Positions 15,615 through 22,929 of a stretch of 37,625 nucleotides of DNA are shown here, one piece after another. Each line of letters starts with the position of its first letter. Position 1 is the stretch's first letter. Under the pieces are notes generated by a model that was not told the DNA's origin, did no database searches, and saw nothing but the letters and a program-made list of their open reading frames with translations. The stretch is from Bacteroidota bacterium (lineage in GTDB: Bacteria; Bacteroidota; Bacteroidia; Flavobacteriales; Weeksellaceae), in NCBI GenBank assembly GCA_023411265.1, contig JAEYOX010000069.1:1-37625 (forward strand), read 5' to 3'. The translations under genes and the position numbers were made by a program.

Positions 15615-15994
15615 GGTTCTTTCTGAAGAGTTCCGCTATTGGCTTGCACGTTAAAAGCAGGGCAGAAGTAACTGGAAGAAGGACGTAATGTCGAAACATC
15701 CGCTCAGGTTTTTTCCCTTATTCCCCATGTGAAGATTTTCGGTAATATTGTATAAATGATTGAGAAGCGAAGAGACGAGCATAGAATCAGCACTTTTTAT
15801 TTGACCCACTTCATCTTTGTCCTGTTGAAACATAAGTTTCCTGTCTAGGAAACAAAAGTTTCACCCACAGAAACACAAGTTTCATGCTCATGAAACAAAA
15901 TTTTCATTGGTATAATTTATTGGCCTTTTAAAGGTGGTTTTTTCCCTGATTGACTTTCAACGGCAAATGAAAATTCTCATTTTATTATCTACTT
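15615..15994. other. Gene-poor gap between dnaK and the DUF937-OmpA gene
   Basis: This 380-bp stretch lies between two converging transcription units, each with its own terminator, and holds no gene I can support. A 60-codon minus-strand frame (15833-15651) starts inside the first copy of the palindrome array; its product matches nothing I recognise. A 20-codon minus-strand frame (15907-15845) crosses the array and would encode ETCVS and ETFVS pentapeptides. There is no tRNA cloverleaf. The four-copy palindrome array is the one ordered structure seen. Confidence 0.6.
15827..15905. repeat. Array of four 14-bp palindromes with 21-22 bp period
   Basis: Four copies of GAAACAnAAGTTTC occur at 15827, 15849, 15870 and 15892: GAAACATAAGTTTC, GAAACAAAAGTTTC, GAAACACAAGTTTC and GAAACAAAATTTTC. 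The spacers are 8, 7 and 8 bp. Each copy is an inverted repeat (GAAAC...GTTTC; last copy GAAA...TTTC). The outer two spacers also complete perfect 7-bp stems with the flanking half-sites (GTTTCCT-GTCT-AGGAAAC and GTTTCAT-GCTC-ATGAAAC), with different bases in the inner two pairs. Spacing of about two helical turns would place bound dimers on one face of the DNA. It could equally be an RNA hairpin series or a dispersed repeat. Confidence 0.9.
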
Positions 15995-16022
15995 AAAAAA
16001 AGCTGCTCCTTTCGGAACAGCT
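15995..16022 (-). terminator. Rho-independent terminator of the DUF937-OmpA gene
   Basis: On the minus strand AGCTGTTCC-GAAA-GGAGCAGCT forms a 9-bp stem (one G-T pair) with a GNRA tetraloop, followed by seven T, the first closing the stem. It lies 5 bp after the stop at 16028. Confidence 0.9.
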
Positions 16023-16027
16023 CTATT

Positions 16028-17302
16028 TTATTTGGCAAACCGTACCGCCATTTTGCGGTCGACGGCTCTTTCTTCATCTGAAGCTTCGGCAGGTATAGTA
16101 GCATATTGACTGCCATAGCCTTCAGCCCCAGTAACCTGAGAGCCAACTCCGAGTTTTTCCAACTCCGACTTGATGAAATTAGCACGCTGTTGAGACAGAT
16201 TTACATTAGCTGCCTCATCGCCCACTTTGTCTGTATATCCGCCTACTTTTATTTTAACATCAGGATATGCTTTCAGAATAGCAGCGATATTTTGGAGTTG
16301 TCCTTCAGATCCGGGTTCCAATTTATTATAGGAATTCATTTGAAACTGAACATTATCGAAATTAAACCAGATATCTTTTAGCGCTTCATCATCTGCTGCA
16401 TTCTGATAATTTCCTGCCTTCAGAAAATCAATCATTTGCTGTTCCATTCCGTTGGCATAGCCTTTCAGCGGAGTGCCGTTCAGGTCAATATCGGTCATCT
16501 CATACGCAGTAGTTTCCTGATACTGTACCGTATCTTCATGTATCATAATCGAATCTGCTGCTGTGTTCTCCGTTATTGTGGTGTCACTATTGTCGCACTG
16601 CTTCCATAAAAACCAGGCAGCTAATATGAGTAAAATTAAAGGTATGAGCCATTTCAGGACAGAACCGCCTTCATTGTTATCAGGATTAGGCGGCAAATGA
16701 GTATGCCCTGCTCTGGTAATTCGCGCTGTAGATTCTTGTTCTGATACGGGTGTGTTGGATGGTGATGATGCTGACGATGCTGACTGTACAATCTTAGTAT
16801 CCATATCTAAGGCTGATGAAGACAAACCGGCGGGCATCATTGATGCTAAGGCCGCTTTCTGACTATCCAGAAGGGTGGGTATTTCAGCTCTTTCCATATT
16901 GTGATCGGCTGCATATTTGCCAATAGAACCAATAACGGCTCCGGTAACGACGTTTAATAAGTTGCCAGCTGAGGTAGTGCTGATGCCCGAAAACTCACTT
17001 ATAGTATTGAGGATATTGTTGGTATTTTCTCCAAGAATTCCGGACACGACTGTCGTAATGGTGGGGCTGGCTGCTGTAGATTCCTGAAGATTGCCTAACA
17101 GTGCACTGTGATGATCTCCTGTGACGGCGTCTAAAATAGCAGGATGTGTAGAGTTGTTGGCGATTCCTCCAAAAACTACGGGTAATAATCCGCTAATTGC
17201 TTTTGAAATTTTTGATTCACTTTCTTGAAGCTGTGCTGCGAGGCGTGTGATTAATGCGGGGCCCAATTGTCCCTGAATAATATCAATAATGTTTACAGAC
17301 AT
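16028..17302 (-). CDS. DUF937-OmpA chimera: membrane-anchored peptidoglycan-binding protein
   Basis: A 424-residue protein with three parts. Residues 1-160 resemble DUF937 (IIDIIQGQLGPALITRLAAQL, ISGLLPVVFGGIA), a helical, YidB-like domain. A Ser-rich linker follows, then one membrane segment (about 216-233, LKWLIPLILLILAAWFLWK). The C-terminus (about 310-424) is an OmpA domain with GGYTDKVGDEAANVNLSQQRA-type features (354-374), which bind the diaminopimelate of peptidoglycan. There is no N-terminal signal peptide, so the DUF937 part would stay in the cytoplasm and the OmpA part in the periplasm, bridging membrane and cell wall (inference). It lies downstream of proS on the same strand, 91 bp away and behind a hairpin. 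Confidence 0.87.
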   Translation of the reverse strand: MSVNIIDIIQGQLGPALITRLAAQLQESESKISKAISGLLPVVFGGIANNSTHPAILDAVTGDHHSALLGNLQESTAASPTITTVVSGILGENTNNILNTISEFSGISTTSAGNLLNVVTGAVIGSIGKYAADHNMERAEIPTLLDSQKAALASMMPAGLSSSALDMDTKIVQSASSASSPSNTPVSEQESTARITRAGHTHLPPNPDNNEGGSVLKWLIPLILLILAAWFLWKQCDNSDTTITENTAADSIMIHEDTVQYQETTAYEMTDIDLNGTPLKGYANGMEQQMIDFLKAGNYQNAADDEALKDIWFNFDNVQFQMNSYNKLEPGSEGQLQNIAAILKAYPDVKIKVGGYTDKVGDEAANVNLSQQRANFIKSELEKLGVGSQVTGAEGYGSQYATIPAEASDEERAVDRKMAVRFAK

Positions 17303-17333
17303 GATAGTTTATTTTATGTTAGCTGCTGCGATA

Positions 17334-17368
17334 CAAAAACTAATCCAAACCTTTGCAGATTTGGATTA
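17334..17368 (-). terminator. Hairpin after proS, possible terminator
   Basis: TAATCCAAA (17341-17349) and TTTGGATTA (17360-17368) form a perfect 9-bp stem with a 10-nt loop. On the minus strand it is followed by GTTTTTG, 26 bp past the proS stop. As TAGTTTTT also resembles a -7 box for the downstream DUF937-OmpA gene, it may double as an operator. Confidence 0.55.
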
Positions 17369-17393
17369 ATACAAGATTATTTTAAACATATGA

Positions 17394-18869
17394 TTAGTAC
17401 GCTTTGGCGAAAATCACTCTTCTTGAAGAAGGTCTACCTGAGATCAGCGAGCTGCCGTATTCCGTTTCAGCATCTAAAGGAATACAACGAATGGTGGCTT
17501 TAGTTTCTTCTTTTATCTGTTCTTCCTCTTCCTCGGTTCCGTCCCAATGTGCATAAATAAATCCTCCTTTTTCTTCCAAAACTTTTTTAAATTCATCGTA
17601 AGAATCAACTTTTGTAATATTGCTGTCCCGGAAGTTGCGTGCTTTCAGATAAATTTCCTCCTGTATTTTTCCGAGCAGATCTTCGATGTAATTTTCGATT
17701 CCTTCCAGAGGCTGTACTTCTTTGGTAAGAGTGTCCCTTCTAGCTACTTCAACAGTTTTGTTTTCCAGATCGCGGGCACCCAAAGCGATTCTTACCGGCA
17801 CTCCTTTCAGTTCATATTCAGCAAATTTCCAGCCTGGTTTGTTTTGGTTATCATTATCGTATTTTACAGAAATTCCTTTTGCTTTTAATTTATTTTGAAT
17901 TTCAAAAGCCACTTCATCTACTTGTCGGAGTTGCTCTTCTCCTTTAAAAATAGGCACTATAACTACCTGGAAAGGAGCCAATGTAGGAGGAAGTACCAAC
18001 CCGTGATCATCGGAATGGGCCATGATCAACGCTCCCATGAGTCGGGTAGAAACGCCCCAGGAGGTTGCCCACGCAAATTCTGTTTCGCCTTCTTTATTGG
18101 TGAATTTCACATCGAAAGCCTCAGCAAAATTCTGTCCAAGAAAATGTGAAGTTCCTGCCTGTAACGCTTTTCCATCCTGCATCATGGCTTCAATACAGTA
18201 GGTTTCCACTGCACCGGCAAAGCGCTCGGAAGGCGTTTTTAATCCTTTAATCACCGGCATTGCCATGAAATTTTCAGCAAAATCCGCGTACACGTCGAGC
18301 ATCGTTTCAGTTTCTTGTATCGCTTCATCCTTAGTGGCATGCGCGGTATGACCTTCCTGCCATAGAAATTCTGTAGTTCTCAGGAAAAGGCGTGTTCTCA
18401 TTTCCCACCGTACAACGTTAGCCCACTGATTGATGAGAATCGGAAGATCGCGGTAGGACTGAATCCAGTTTTTATAGGTACTCCAGATTATAGCTTCGGA
18501 AGTAGGCCGCACGATAAGTTCTTCTTCCAGTTTTGCGTCAGGATCAACAATGAGTTTTTGTGGATTTTCGGGATCTGTTTTCAGTCGGTAATGTGTTACC
18601 ACTGCACATTCTTTGGCAAATCCTTCCGCATTTTTTTCTTCGGCTTCAAAAAGACTTTTGGGTACGAAAAGCGGAAAATACGCGTTCTGGTGTCCTGTTT
18701 CTTTGAATTTTCTATCCAGTTCATCTCTCATCTTTTCCCAAATTGCAAATCCGTAGGGTTTTATTACCATACAGCCACGAACACGTGAGTTTTCTGCTAA
18801 ATCAGCTTTTACAACAAGTTCATTGTACCATTTGCTGTAGTCTTCATTTCTTGAAGTTAGTTTTGCCAT
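17394..18869 (-). CDS. proS: Proline-tRNA ligase, short (eukaryote/archaeal-like) form
   Basis: Class II aminoacyl-tRNA synthetase charging tRNA-Pro, 491 residues. Motif 1 region VRGCMVIKPYGFAIWE (about 30-45), motif 2 RPTSEAIIW (121-129) and LRTTEFLWQEGHTAH (163-177), and GTSHFLGQNFA with the proline-site residues are all present. It lacks the editing insertion of the longer E. coli-type enzyme and ends in an aromatic Tyr (FAKAY), as the short form does. A zinc-site cysteine set is not obvious in the C-terminal domain. The gene is divergent from the Tyr/Trp-rich lipoprotein gene. Confidence 0.97.
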   Translation of the reverse strand: MAKLTSRNEDYSKWYNELVVKADLAENSRVRGCMVIKPYGFAIWEKMRDELDRKFKETGHQNAYFPLFVPKSLFEAEEKNAEGFAKECAVVTHYRLKTDPENPQKLIVDPDAKLEEELIVRPTSEAIIWSTYKNWIQSYRDLPILINQWANVVRWEMRTRLFLRTTEFLWQEGHTAHATKDEAIQETETMLDVYADFAENFMAMPVIKGLKTPSERFAGAVETYCIEAMMQDGKALQAGTSHFLGQNFAEAFDVKFTNKEGETEFAWATSWGVSTRLMGALIMAHSDDHGLVLPPTLAPFQVVIVPIFKGEEQLRQVDEVAFEIQNKLKAKGISVKYDNDNQNKPGWKFAEYELKGVPVRIALGARDLENKTVEVARRDTLTKEVQPLEGIENYIEDLLGKIQEEIYLKARNFRDSNITKVDSYDEFKKVLEEKGGFIYAHWDGTEEEEEQIKEETKATIRCIPLDAETEYGSSLISGRPSSRRVIFAKAY

Positions 18870-18937
18870 TACTTTTAATTCAATTTTTTGTATTTATGTT
18901 TAACTTTAAGACACTGTGAGTATCTAAAATAAAAATG

Positions 18938-18945
18938 TATATTTA
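18938..18945 (+). promoter_or_regulatory. -7 box candidate for the lipoprotein-porin operon
   Basis: TATATTTA differs by one base from TAnnTTTG. It would give a leader of about 75 nt before the ATG at 19027. No clear -33 TTG. Confidence 0.3.
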
Positions 18946-19026
18946 CGTGAAATTTTCCCATTAATAATGGTATCATTTCTGCATAAACTTGCACAAAGAT
19001 ATTTAAAATTAAATTTTCAGATTGTT

Positions 19027-19992
19027 ATGAAAAAAAATATATTAAAAAATTTATCTGAACGGTTGAAACCCAGTATGATTATTGCCGTTTTAGGGAGCAT
19101 GATTCTGATGTCTTGCGGTGTTCAGATGGGGGGCTATACTGAAACGGATGGAGTATATTACGATCCTGCAAAAGATACACTTCCGGAAGGGATTATTACC
19201 CATTCTACAGAAAATACTGTCGGTGAATATTATGATTATGATAATACTGCGTACATCGACAATGTACGATCCAGAGACTGGATAGAGAATAGCCACTACT
19301 GGGATGAAGGAAGCAGTACCGACTGGGGTACGTACTCCGGATCTCAAACTAATTATTACAGTGATTCATGGAATTATGGCTGGTCGCCTTGGGGCTATTA
19401 CAGTCCGTGGGGGTATAATCCCTACTGGGGCAGCGGATGGCACTTCGGTTTTTCATGGGGGTGGGGATCGTCTTGGTATTATCCTTACTGGAATTATCCT
19501 TATTACAGATTTGGATATTCGTCGCCTTATTACTGGGGCGGTTTTTACCCGTACTGGGGCTGGAACTCTCCATATTATTACGGGTACGGACCATCTTATC
19601 CTTACATGAGAAGCGGTGCCAACGGAAGATTATACAACTCTTATCAGCATCCGCAAGGTAATTCGTTGAGGAACAACACGTACAGCGGATTCAGAAGCAA
19701 CCGCAACACCATACAGAATCAAGGTGTCAGAAATACCAATACACTACAGCAGCCCGCAACAAGTGTTCGGAATCCAAACATAAGAACGCAGCCGAACAGC
19801 AGTGTTACCCCTCGTCAGCAGACAACACCAAGGTATAATACACCAAATTCCCCACAACCGAGATATCAGCAGCCGCAAAGAACACAGCCTAATGTTCGTT
19901 CCAACGACAGCGGAGGTTTCCGTTCCGGCAGTTCAGGTGGGGGCATACGCTCGGGAAGTTCAAATACACGATCAGGAGGATTTAGAAGATAA
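19027..19992 (+). CDS. Tyr/Trp/Gly-rich surface lipoprotein
   Basis: A 321-residue lipoprotein of unknown function. The signal segment (about 15-29) ends in a lipobox LMSC, with Cys30 the lipidated residue. Residues 31-100 are mixed and Asp/Tyr-rich. Residues about 100-200 are dominated by Tyr, Trp, Gly, Pro and Ser in short units such as SPWGYY, NPYWGSGW, YYPYWNYPYY and FYPYWGW. The last ~120 residues switch to Asn, Gln, Arg, Thr and Ser and end in Gly-Ser-Arg units (GGFRSGSSGGG). Such composition suggests an extended, adhesive or matrix-forming surface protein (inference). The start was chosen for the signal peptide; 20 upstream codons are open. The porin gene follows 15 bp later in the same operon. 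Confidence 0.8.
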   Translation: MKKNILKNLSERLKPSMIIAVLGSMILMSCGVQMGGYTETDGVYYDPAKDTLPEGIITHSTENTVGEYYDYDNTAYIDNVRSRDWIENSHYWDEGSSTDWGTYSGSQTNYYSDSWNYGWSPWGYYSPWGYNPYWGSGWHFGFSWGWGSSWYYPYWNYPYYRFGYSSPYYWGGFYPYWGWNSPYYYGYGPSYPYMRSGANGRLYNSYQHPQGNSLRNNTYSGFRSNRNTIQNQGVRNTNTLQQPATSVRNPNIRTQPNSSVTPRQQTTPRYNTPNSPQPRYQQPQRTQPNVRSNDSGGFRSGSSGGGIRSGSSNTRSGGFRR

Positions 19993-20007
19993 AAATGAAA
20001 ATAAGAT

Positions 20008-21423
20008 ATGAAGATCATGTTTAAAAAATCTTTAGTAGTACTAAGCATCTCCGCAGCCCTCTATATTCAGGCGCAGGATGTTTCCAATATCAAAAACACG
20101 CTCGGTGTATATTCAGGCAGCACCAATGAAGGTACAGCGAAATTCAACGCAATGGCGGGTTCTACAGGTGCTTTGGGTGGTGATGCTACTTCTTTATTTA
20201 ATAACCCTGCCGGAGTTGGAGTTGCCATCAGCAGCGAGATCACCGGTACTTTATTACTAAGTAATTATAACAATAGCAGCACTATGTATGGAAATAGCGG
20301 CAGTTATTCAAATTCTAATTTCAATATTGGGAATGTGGGAGGTGTTGCCACTTTTCAGTTACTGACCGAAACTCCCTGGAAATTTGTCAATCTTGCATTT
20401 AATTATTCCGGAGAATCTCTTGATGATTATATTGAAACACCGGGATTGAATACTATTCAGTTTGGAAATACGGTTCATAATCTGGAGCTTCATCGCCATG
20501 CTTATGACAGACGGGGGCTAAAATCCAAAATGAATATTGGAGTTGGTGCCAATTACAACAACAATATCTACTTTGGTGCGGGGTTAAACTTCCACACCGT
20601 AGAGCTGGATCAGTTTGACACTGCAGAATTCAGGGTTAGTGAAATAGGAACCAATAATGTGTTTTTTGATCAGTTTGCAAAACAATACACACCGTTTTCA
20701 GAAAAAAGCTCAGGATTTTCGATGTCTGTAGGTGCATTAGGAAAACTTCCGGGAGGATTCAGATGGGGAGCTGCGCTGGAAACGCCTACGTGGTGGCAGA
20801 TAGAAAGGGTGTTCAACTATTATGAAATTAATGGAAGCGATGGTGTGGCAGCAGAGCATCGTAACCTTAGGACACCGCTAAAGGCGACATTAAGTGCAGG
20901 GTATGTGGCCAGTAAGAATTTTTCAATGAATATTGATTATACCATTGGAATCACCAAACCTTATTATAGAGTTCGGGGTGCTGCCGAAACGGAACTGAAT
21001 GATTTTTTTGCAGACTATGCCAATAATGTTTCTGAAATAAGAGCAGGTGCTGAATACAGAGTTAAAGATTTCAGAATCAGAGGAGGATATGCCTTTGCTT
21101 CCAACCCGGTTTCTCCGATTTCAATGAGTGCCTACCGACAGGATGGCAGCGATGCTATGGCAACGTACAACAATCTATCTGCTTCCAGTAGAAATACCGT
21201 GGGATTGGGAATCGGATATAATTTCAAGTCCTTCTATGTAGATGCAGCTTATCAGCATAGTAGCATGAAATATAACAGCCCGTTTCTTTTCGGATATAAT
21301 GACGGGAATATCAATTCCTCCTATTATTCCAACACATCTTCTGTAGATAGCGAATCTTCTGCGGTGGCAGATGTTCAAAATAAAAGGAATAACTTCTCGG
21401 TCACCTTTGGATGGAAATTTTAA
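20008..21423 (+). CDS. Outer-membrane beta-barrel protein, OmpP1/FadL-like
   Basis: A 471-residue outer-membrane protein. A signal peptide covers about residues 1-22 (KKSLVVLSISAALYIQA, cut before Gln-Asp). The mature start holds the FadL/OmpP1 hallmark: FNAMAGSTGALGGDATSLFNNPAGV, seen in transporters of hydrophobic compounds. The rest is alternating amphipathic strands rich in Asn, Gly and Tyr, and the chain ends in Phe (TFGWKF), the signal for barrel assembly. A second ATG at 20017 is an equally good start. It is 15 bp downstream of the Tyr/Trp-rich lipoprotein gene, and a strong terminator follows. The cargo is unknown. Confidence 0.87.
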   Translation: MKIMFKKSLVVLSISAALYIQAQDVSNIKNTLGVYSGSTNEGTAKFNAMAGSTGALGGDATSLFNNPAGVGVAISSEITGTLLLSNYNNSSTMYGNSGSYSNSNFNIGNVGGVATFQLLTETPWKFVNLAFNYSGESLDDYIETPGLNTIQFGNTVHNLELHRHAYDRRGLKSKMNIGVGANYNNNIYFGAGLNFHTVELDQFDTAEFRVSEIGTNNVFFDQFAKQYTPFSEKSSGFSMSVGALGKLPGGFRWGAALETPTWWQIERVFNYYEINGSDGVAAEHRNLRTPLKATLSAGYVASKNFSMNIDYTIGITKPYYRVRGAAETELNDFFADYANNVSEIRAGAEYRVKDFRIRGGYAFASNPVSPISMSAYRQDGSDAMATYNNLSASSRNTVGLGIGYNFKSFYVDAAYQHSSMKYNSPFLFGYNDGNINSSYYSNTSSVDSESSAVADVQNKRNNFSVTFGWKF

Positions 21424-21452
21424 ATCAAGAAAAAAAGTGAAATAAATACAAG

Positions 21453-21475
21453 CTCCGGTTTCCGGAGTTTTTTTT
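21453..21475 (+). terminator. Rho-independent terminator of the lipoprotein-porin operon
   Basis: CTCCGG-TTT-CCGGAG is a perfect 6-bp GC-rich stem with a 3-nt loop followed by eight T, 29 bp after the stop at 21423. Confidence 0.92.
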
Positions 21476-21476
21476 A

Positions 21477-22166
21477 TTAATGCTGATGAAAAAGATGGGC
21501 AACCATCGCAGCGGCAATCCCCAAAACTACCAATCCTATTTTAGCCCAGTCAATATTGTGGTTTTTGTTGCTTTCAAAAATAATGACTGAAGAAATATGG
21601 AGAAAAATCCCTCCAACTAAAGCCAAAGCATATGGCTGATAAGAAAGATCCATAAAGTTTCCTGCCAGCATTCCGAACGGTGAAGCCATCGCAAACAATC
21701 CGATAATCAACCAGGATGAAGCTGAAAACTTTTTGTTTCGGAAAAGAAAAGCTCCTAATATAAAAGAAATCGGGAGGTTATGAACGAGAATTCCCTGAAG
21801 GTAAGACGAAAAAATATCCGTTTCATCTGCCAAGGGAATTCCTTCAATAAAAGCGTGAATAAACATTCCGATAATAAGTGCCAACGGCAAAATATCTTTC
21901 TCTGAATGATGATGAAAATGTCCGTGCTCAAAACCCTTGGTGAGGTTTTCAAGAAGCATCTGAAGCAACACTCCGCCGATGACCCACAGCCCGATATGGC
22001 TATCGCCCGATTGATAAATCATCGGGAAAATTTCGTTTAAACACACGGTAATCAAAAAACCCGCACTCAGAATTAAAAGATTTTTGGCAAATTTCTGTCG
22101 GTTGCCAAAAAACTTTCCGAACACCACCCCGATGAGTACGCTTAAAATCAGTAAAGTGACAATCAT
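21477..22166 (-). CDS. ZIP family divalent metal transporter
   Basis: A 229-residue inner-membrane transporter, probably importing Zn or another divalent metal. About eight membrane segments are visible. The metal-binding transmembrane helices carry HAFIEGIPL (104-112; His104, Glu108) and VHNLPIS (128-134; His129, Asn130), the ZIP signature. A cytoplasmic-type loop is His-rich (HGHFHHH, 81-87) and the C-terminus ends HLFHQH. The ATG at 22166 was chosen because it overlaps the stop of the upstream methyltransferase by one base (TGATG); ten more codons are open upstream but lie inside that gene. Confidence 0.92.
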   Translation of the reverse strand: MIVTLLILSVLIGVVFGKFFGNRQKFAKNLLILSAGFLITVCLNEIFPMIYQSGDSHIGLWVIGGVLLQMLLENLTKGFEHGHFHHHSEKDILPLALIIGMFIHAFIEGIPLADETDIFSSYLQGILVHNLPISFILGAFLFRNKKFSASSWLIIGLFAMASPFGMLAGNFMDLSYQPYALALVGGIFLHISSVIIFESNKNHNIDWAKIGLVVLGIAAAMVAHLFHQH

Positions 22167-22903
22167 CAACTTTGTTTTTTGAAAACATTGATACATCTTG
22201 GCGAACTCTCCAGTTCGAACTCTGCCAGATGATAATCTCCGTAAATCGTTACATGTTCAAAACCGCACTGTTCTGCCAGTTGCTTTATTTCTGCGGCAGT
22301 GTGAAGCTTTACTTTTTCAAAGAAATGAAAGTCTTCTCCTCTATCCCTAAACCGAATATCCTTGATAACATGCTGGTTTTCAATCCGCTTACTAATGTGA
22401 AACTCAATGTTGTCTTTCACTGTAATGCTTTCCGGGACCAAAGTGTTTTTCACAAATTTTTCATTCAGAAAATCCAACACAAAAATTCCTTGTGGTTTTA
22501 GAATGTCCGCCACCGATTCAAATACCTTCCGATCATCGTCAGGATTATCGAAATATCCAAAACTGGTAAACAGATTGAAAACCGCATCTGCCGGTGCTCC
22601 TTCAATAGGATTTCTCATATCATGAACTCCAAATTTCAGAGATGGGCTTTCGGATTTTTCAAATTCTTTATTATATAAAATACTTTCTTCAGACAAATCC
22701 AGGCCCAATACGCTGTAGCCTAATGAATTAAGAAATAAAGAATGTCGGCCCTTTCCGCAAGCTAAATCAATAATATGGGCGTTTTCTTTCAGGGAAAGAT
22801 CTTCCACCAGAAGTGAAATGAAGTGCTCTGCTTCCGCAAAATCCCTGTCTTTGTAGAGAATATGATAGTAAGAGGTATTGAACCACGTTTCGAACCATGC
22901 CAT
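22166..22903 (-). CDS. Class I SAM-dependent methyltransferase
   Basis: A 245-residue Rossmann-fold methyltransferase. Motif I is DLACGKGRH (46-54); GLDLSEESI (67-75) is motif II with the ribose-binding Asp; ADAVFNLFTSFGYF and LKPQGIFVLDF follow as motifs IV and V. The substrate is not evident; small-molecule or protein targets are both possible, and no RNA-binding domain is seen. It shares a 26-bp intergenic region with the divergent THUMP methyltransferase gene and its stop overlaps the ZIP transporter start by one base, so the two genes are likely co-transcribed. Confidence 0.9.
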   Translation of the reverse strand: MAWFETWFNTSYYHILYKDRDFAEAEHFISLLVEDLSLKENAHIIDLACGKGRHSLFLNSLGYSVLGLDLSEESILYNKEFEKSESPSLKFGVHDMRNPIEGAPADAVFNLFTSFGYFDNPDDDRKVFESVADILKPQGIFVLDFLNEKFVKNTLVPESITVKDNIEFHISKRIENQHVIKDIRFRDRGEDFHFFEKVKLHTAAEIKQLAEQCGFEHVTIYGDYHLAEFELESSPRCINVFKKQS

Positions 22904-22907
22904 TGTG

Positions 22908-22915
22908 CAAAATTA
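22908..22915 (-). promoter_or_regulatory. -7 box of the methyltransferase-ZIP operon, near-leaderless
   Basis: TAATTTTG on the minus strand, perfect to TAnnTTTG, ends 4 nt before the ATG at 22903. It is 2 bp from the opposing box at 22918-22925. Confidence 0.55.
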
Positions 22916-22917
22916 AT

Positions 22918-22925
22918 TAAATTTG
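22918..22925 (+). promoter_or_regulatory. -7 box of the THUMP methyltransferase gene, near-leaderless
   Basis: TAAATTTG, perfect to TAnnTTTG, ends 4 nt before the ATG at 22930. With the opposing box it leaves little room for both polymerases at once. Confidence 0.55.
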
Positions 22926-22929
22926 CCGG

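Noticed and set aside
15651..15833. 60-codon minus-strand frame as a real gene
   Set aside because: It starts inside a repeat, matches no family I know, and lies in a gap between two terminators; coding is unsupported.
15827..15905. Palindrome array as a CRISPR array
   Set aside because: Repeats are 14 bp and spacers 7-8 bp, far below CRISPR dimensions; no cas genes are in the window.
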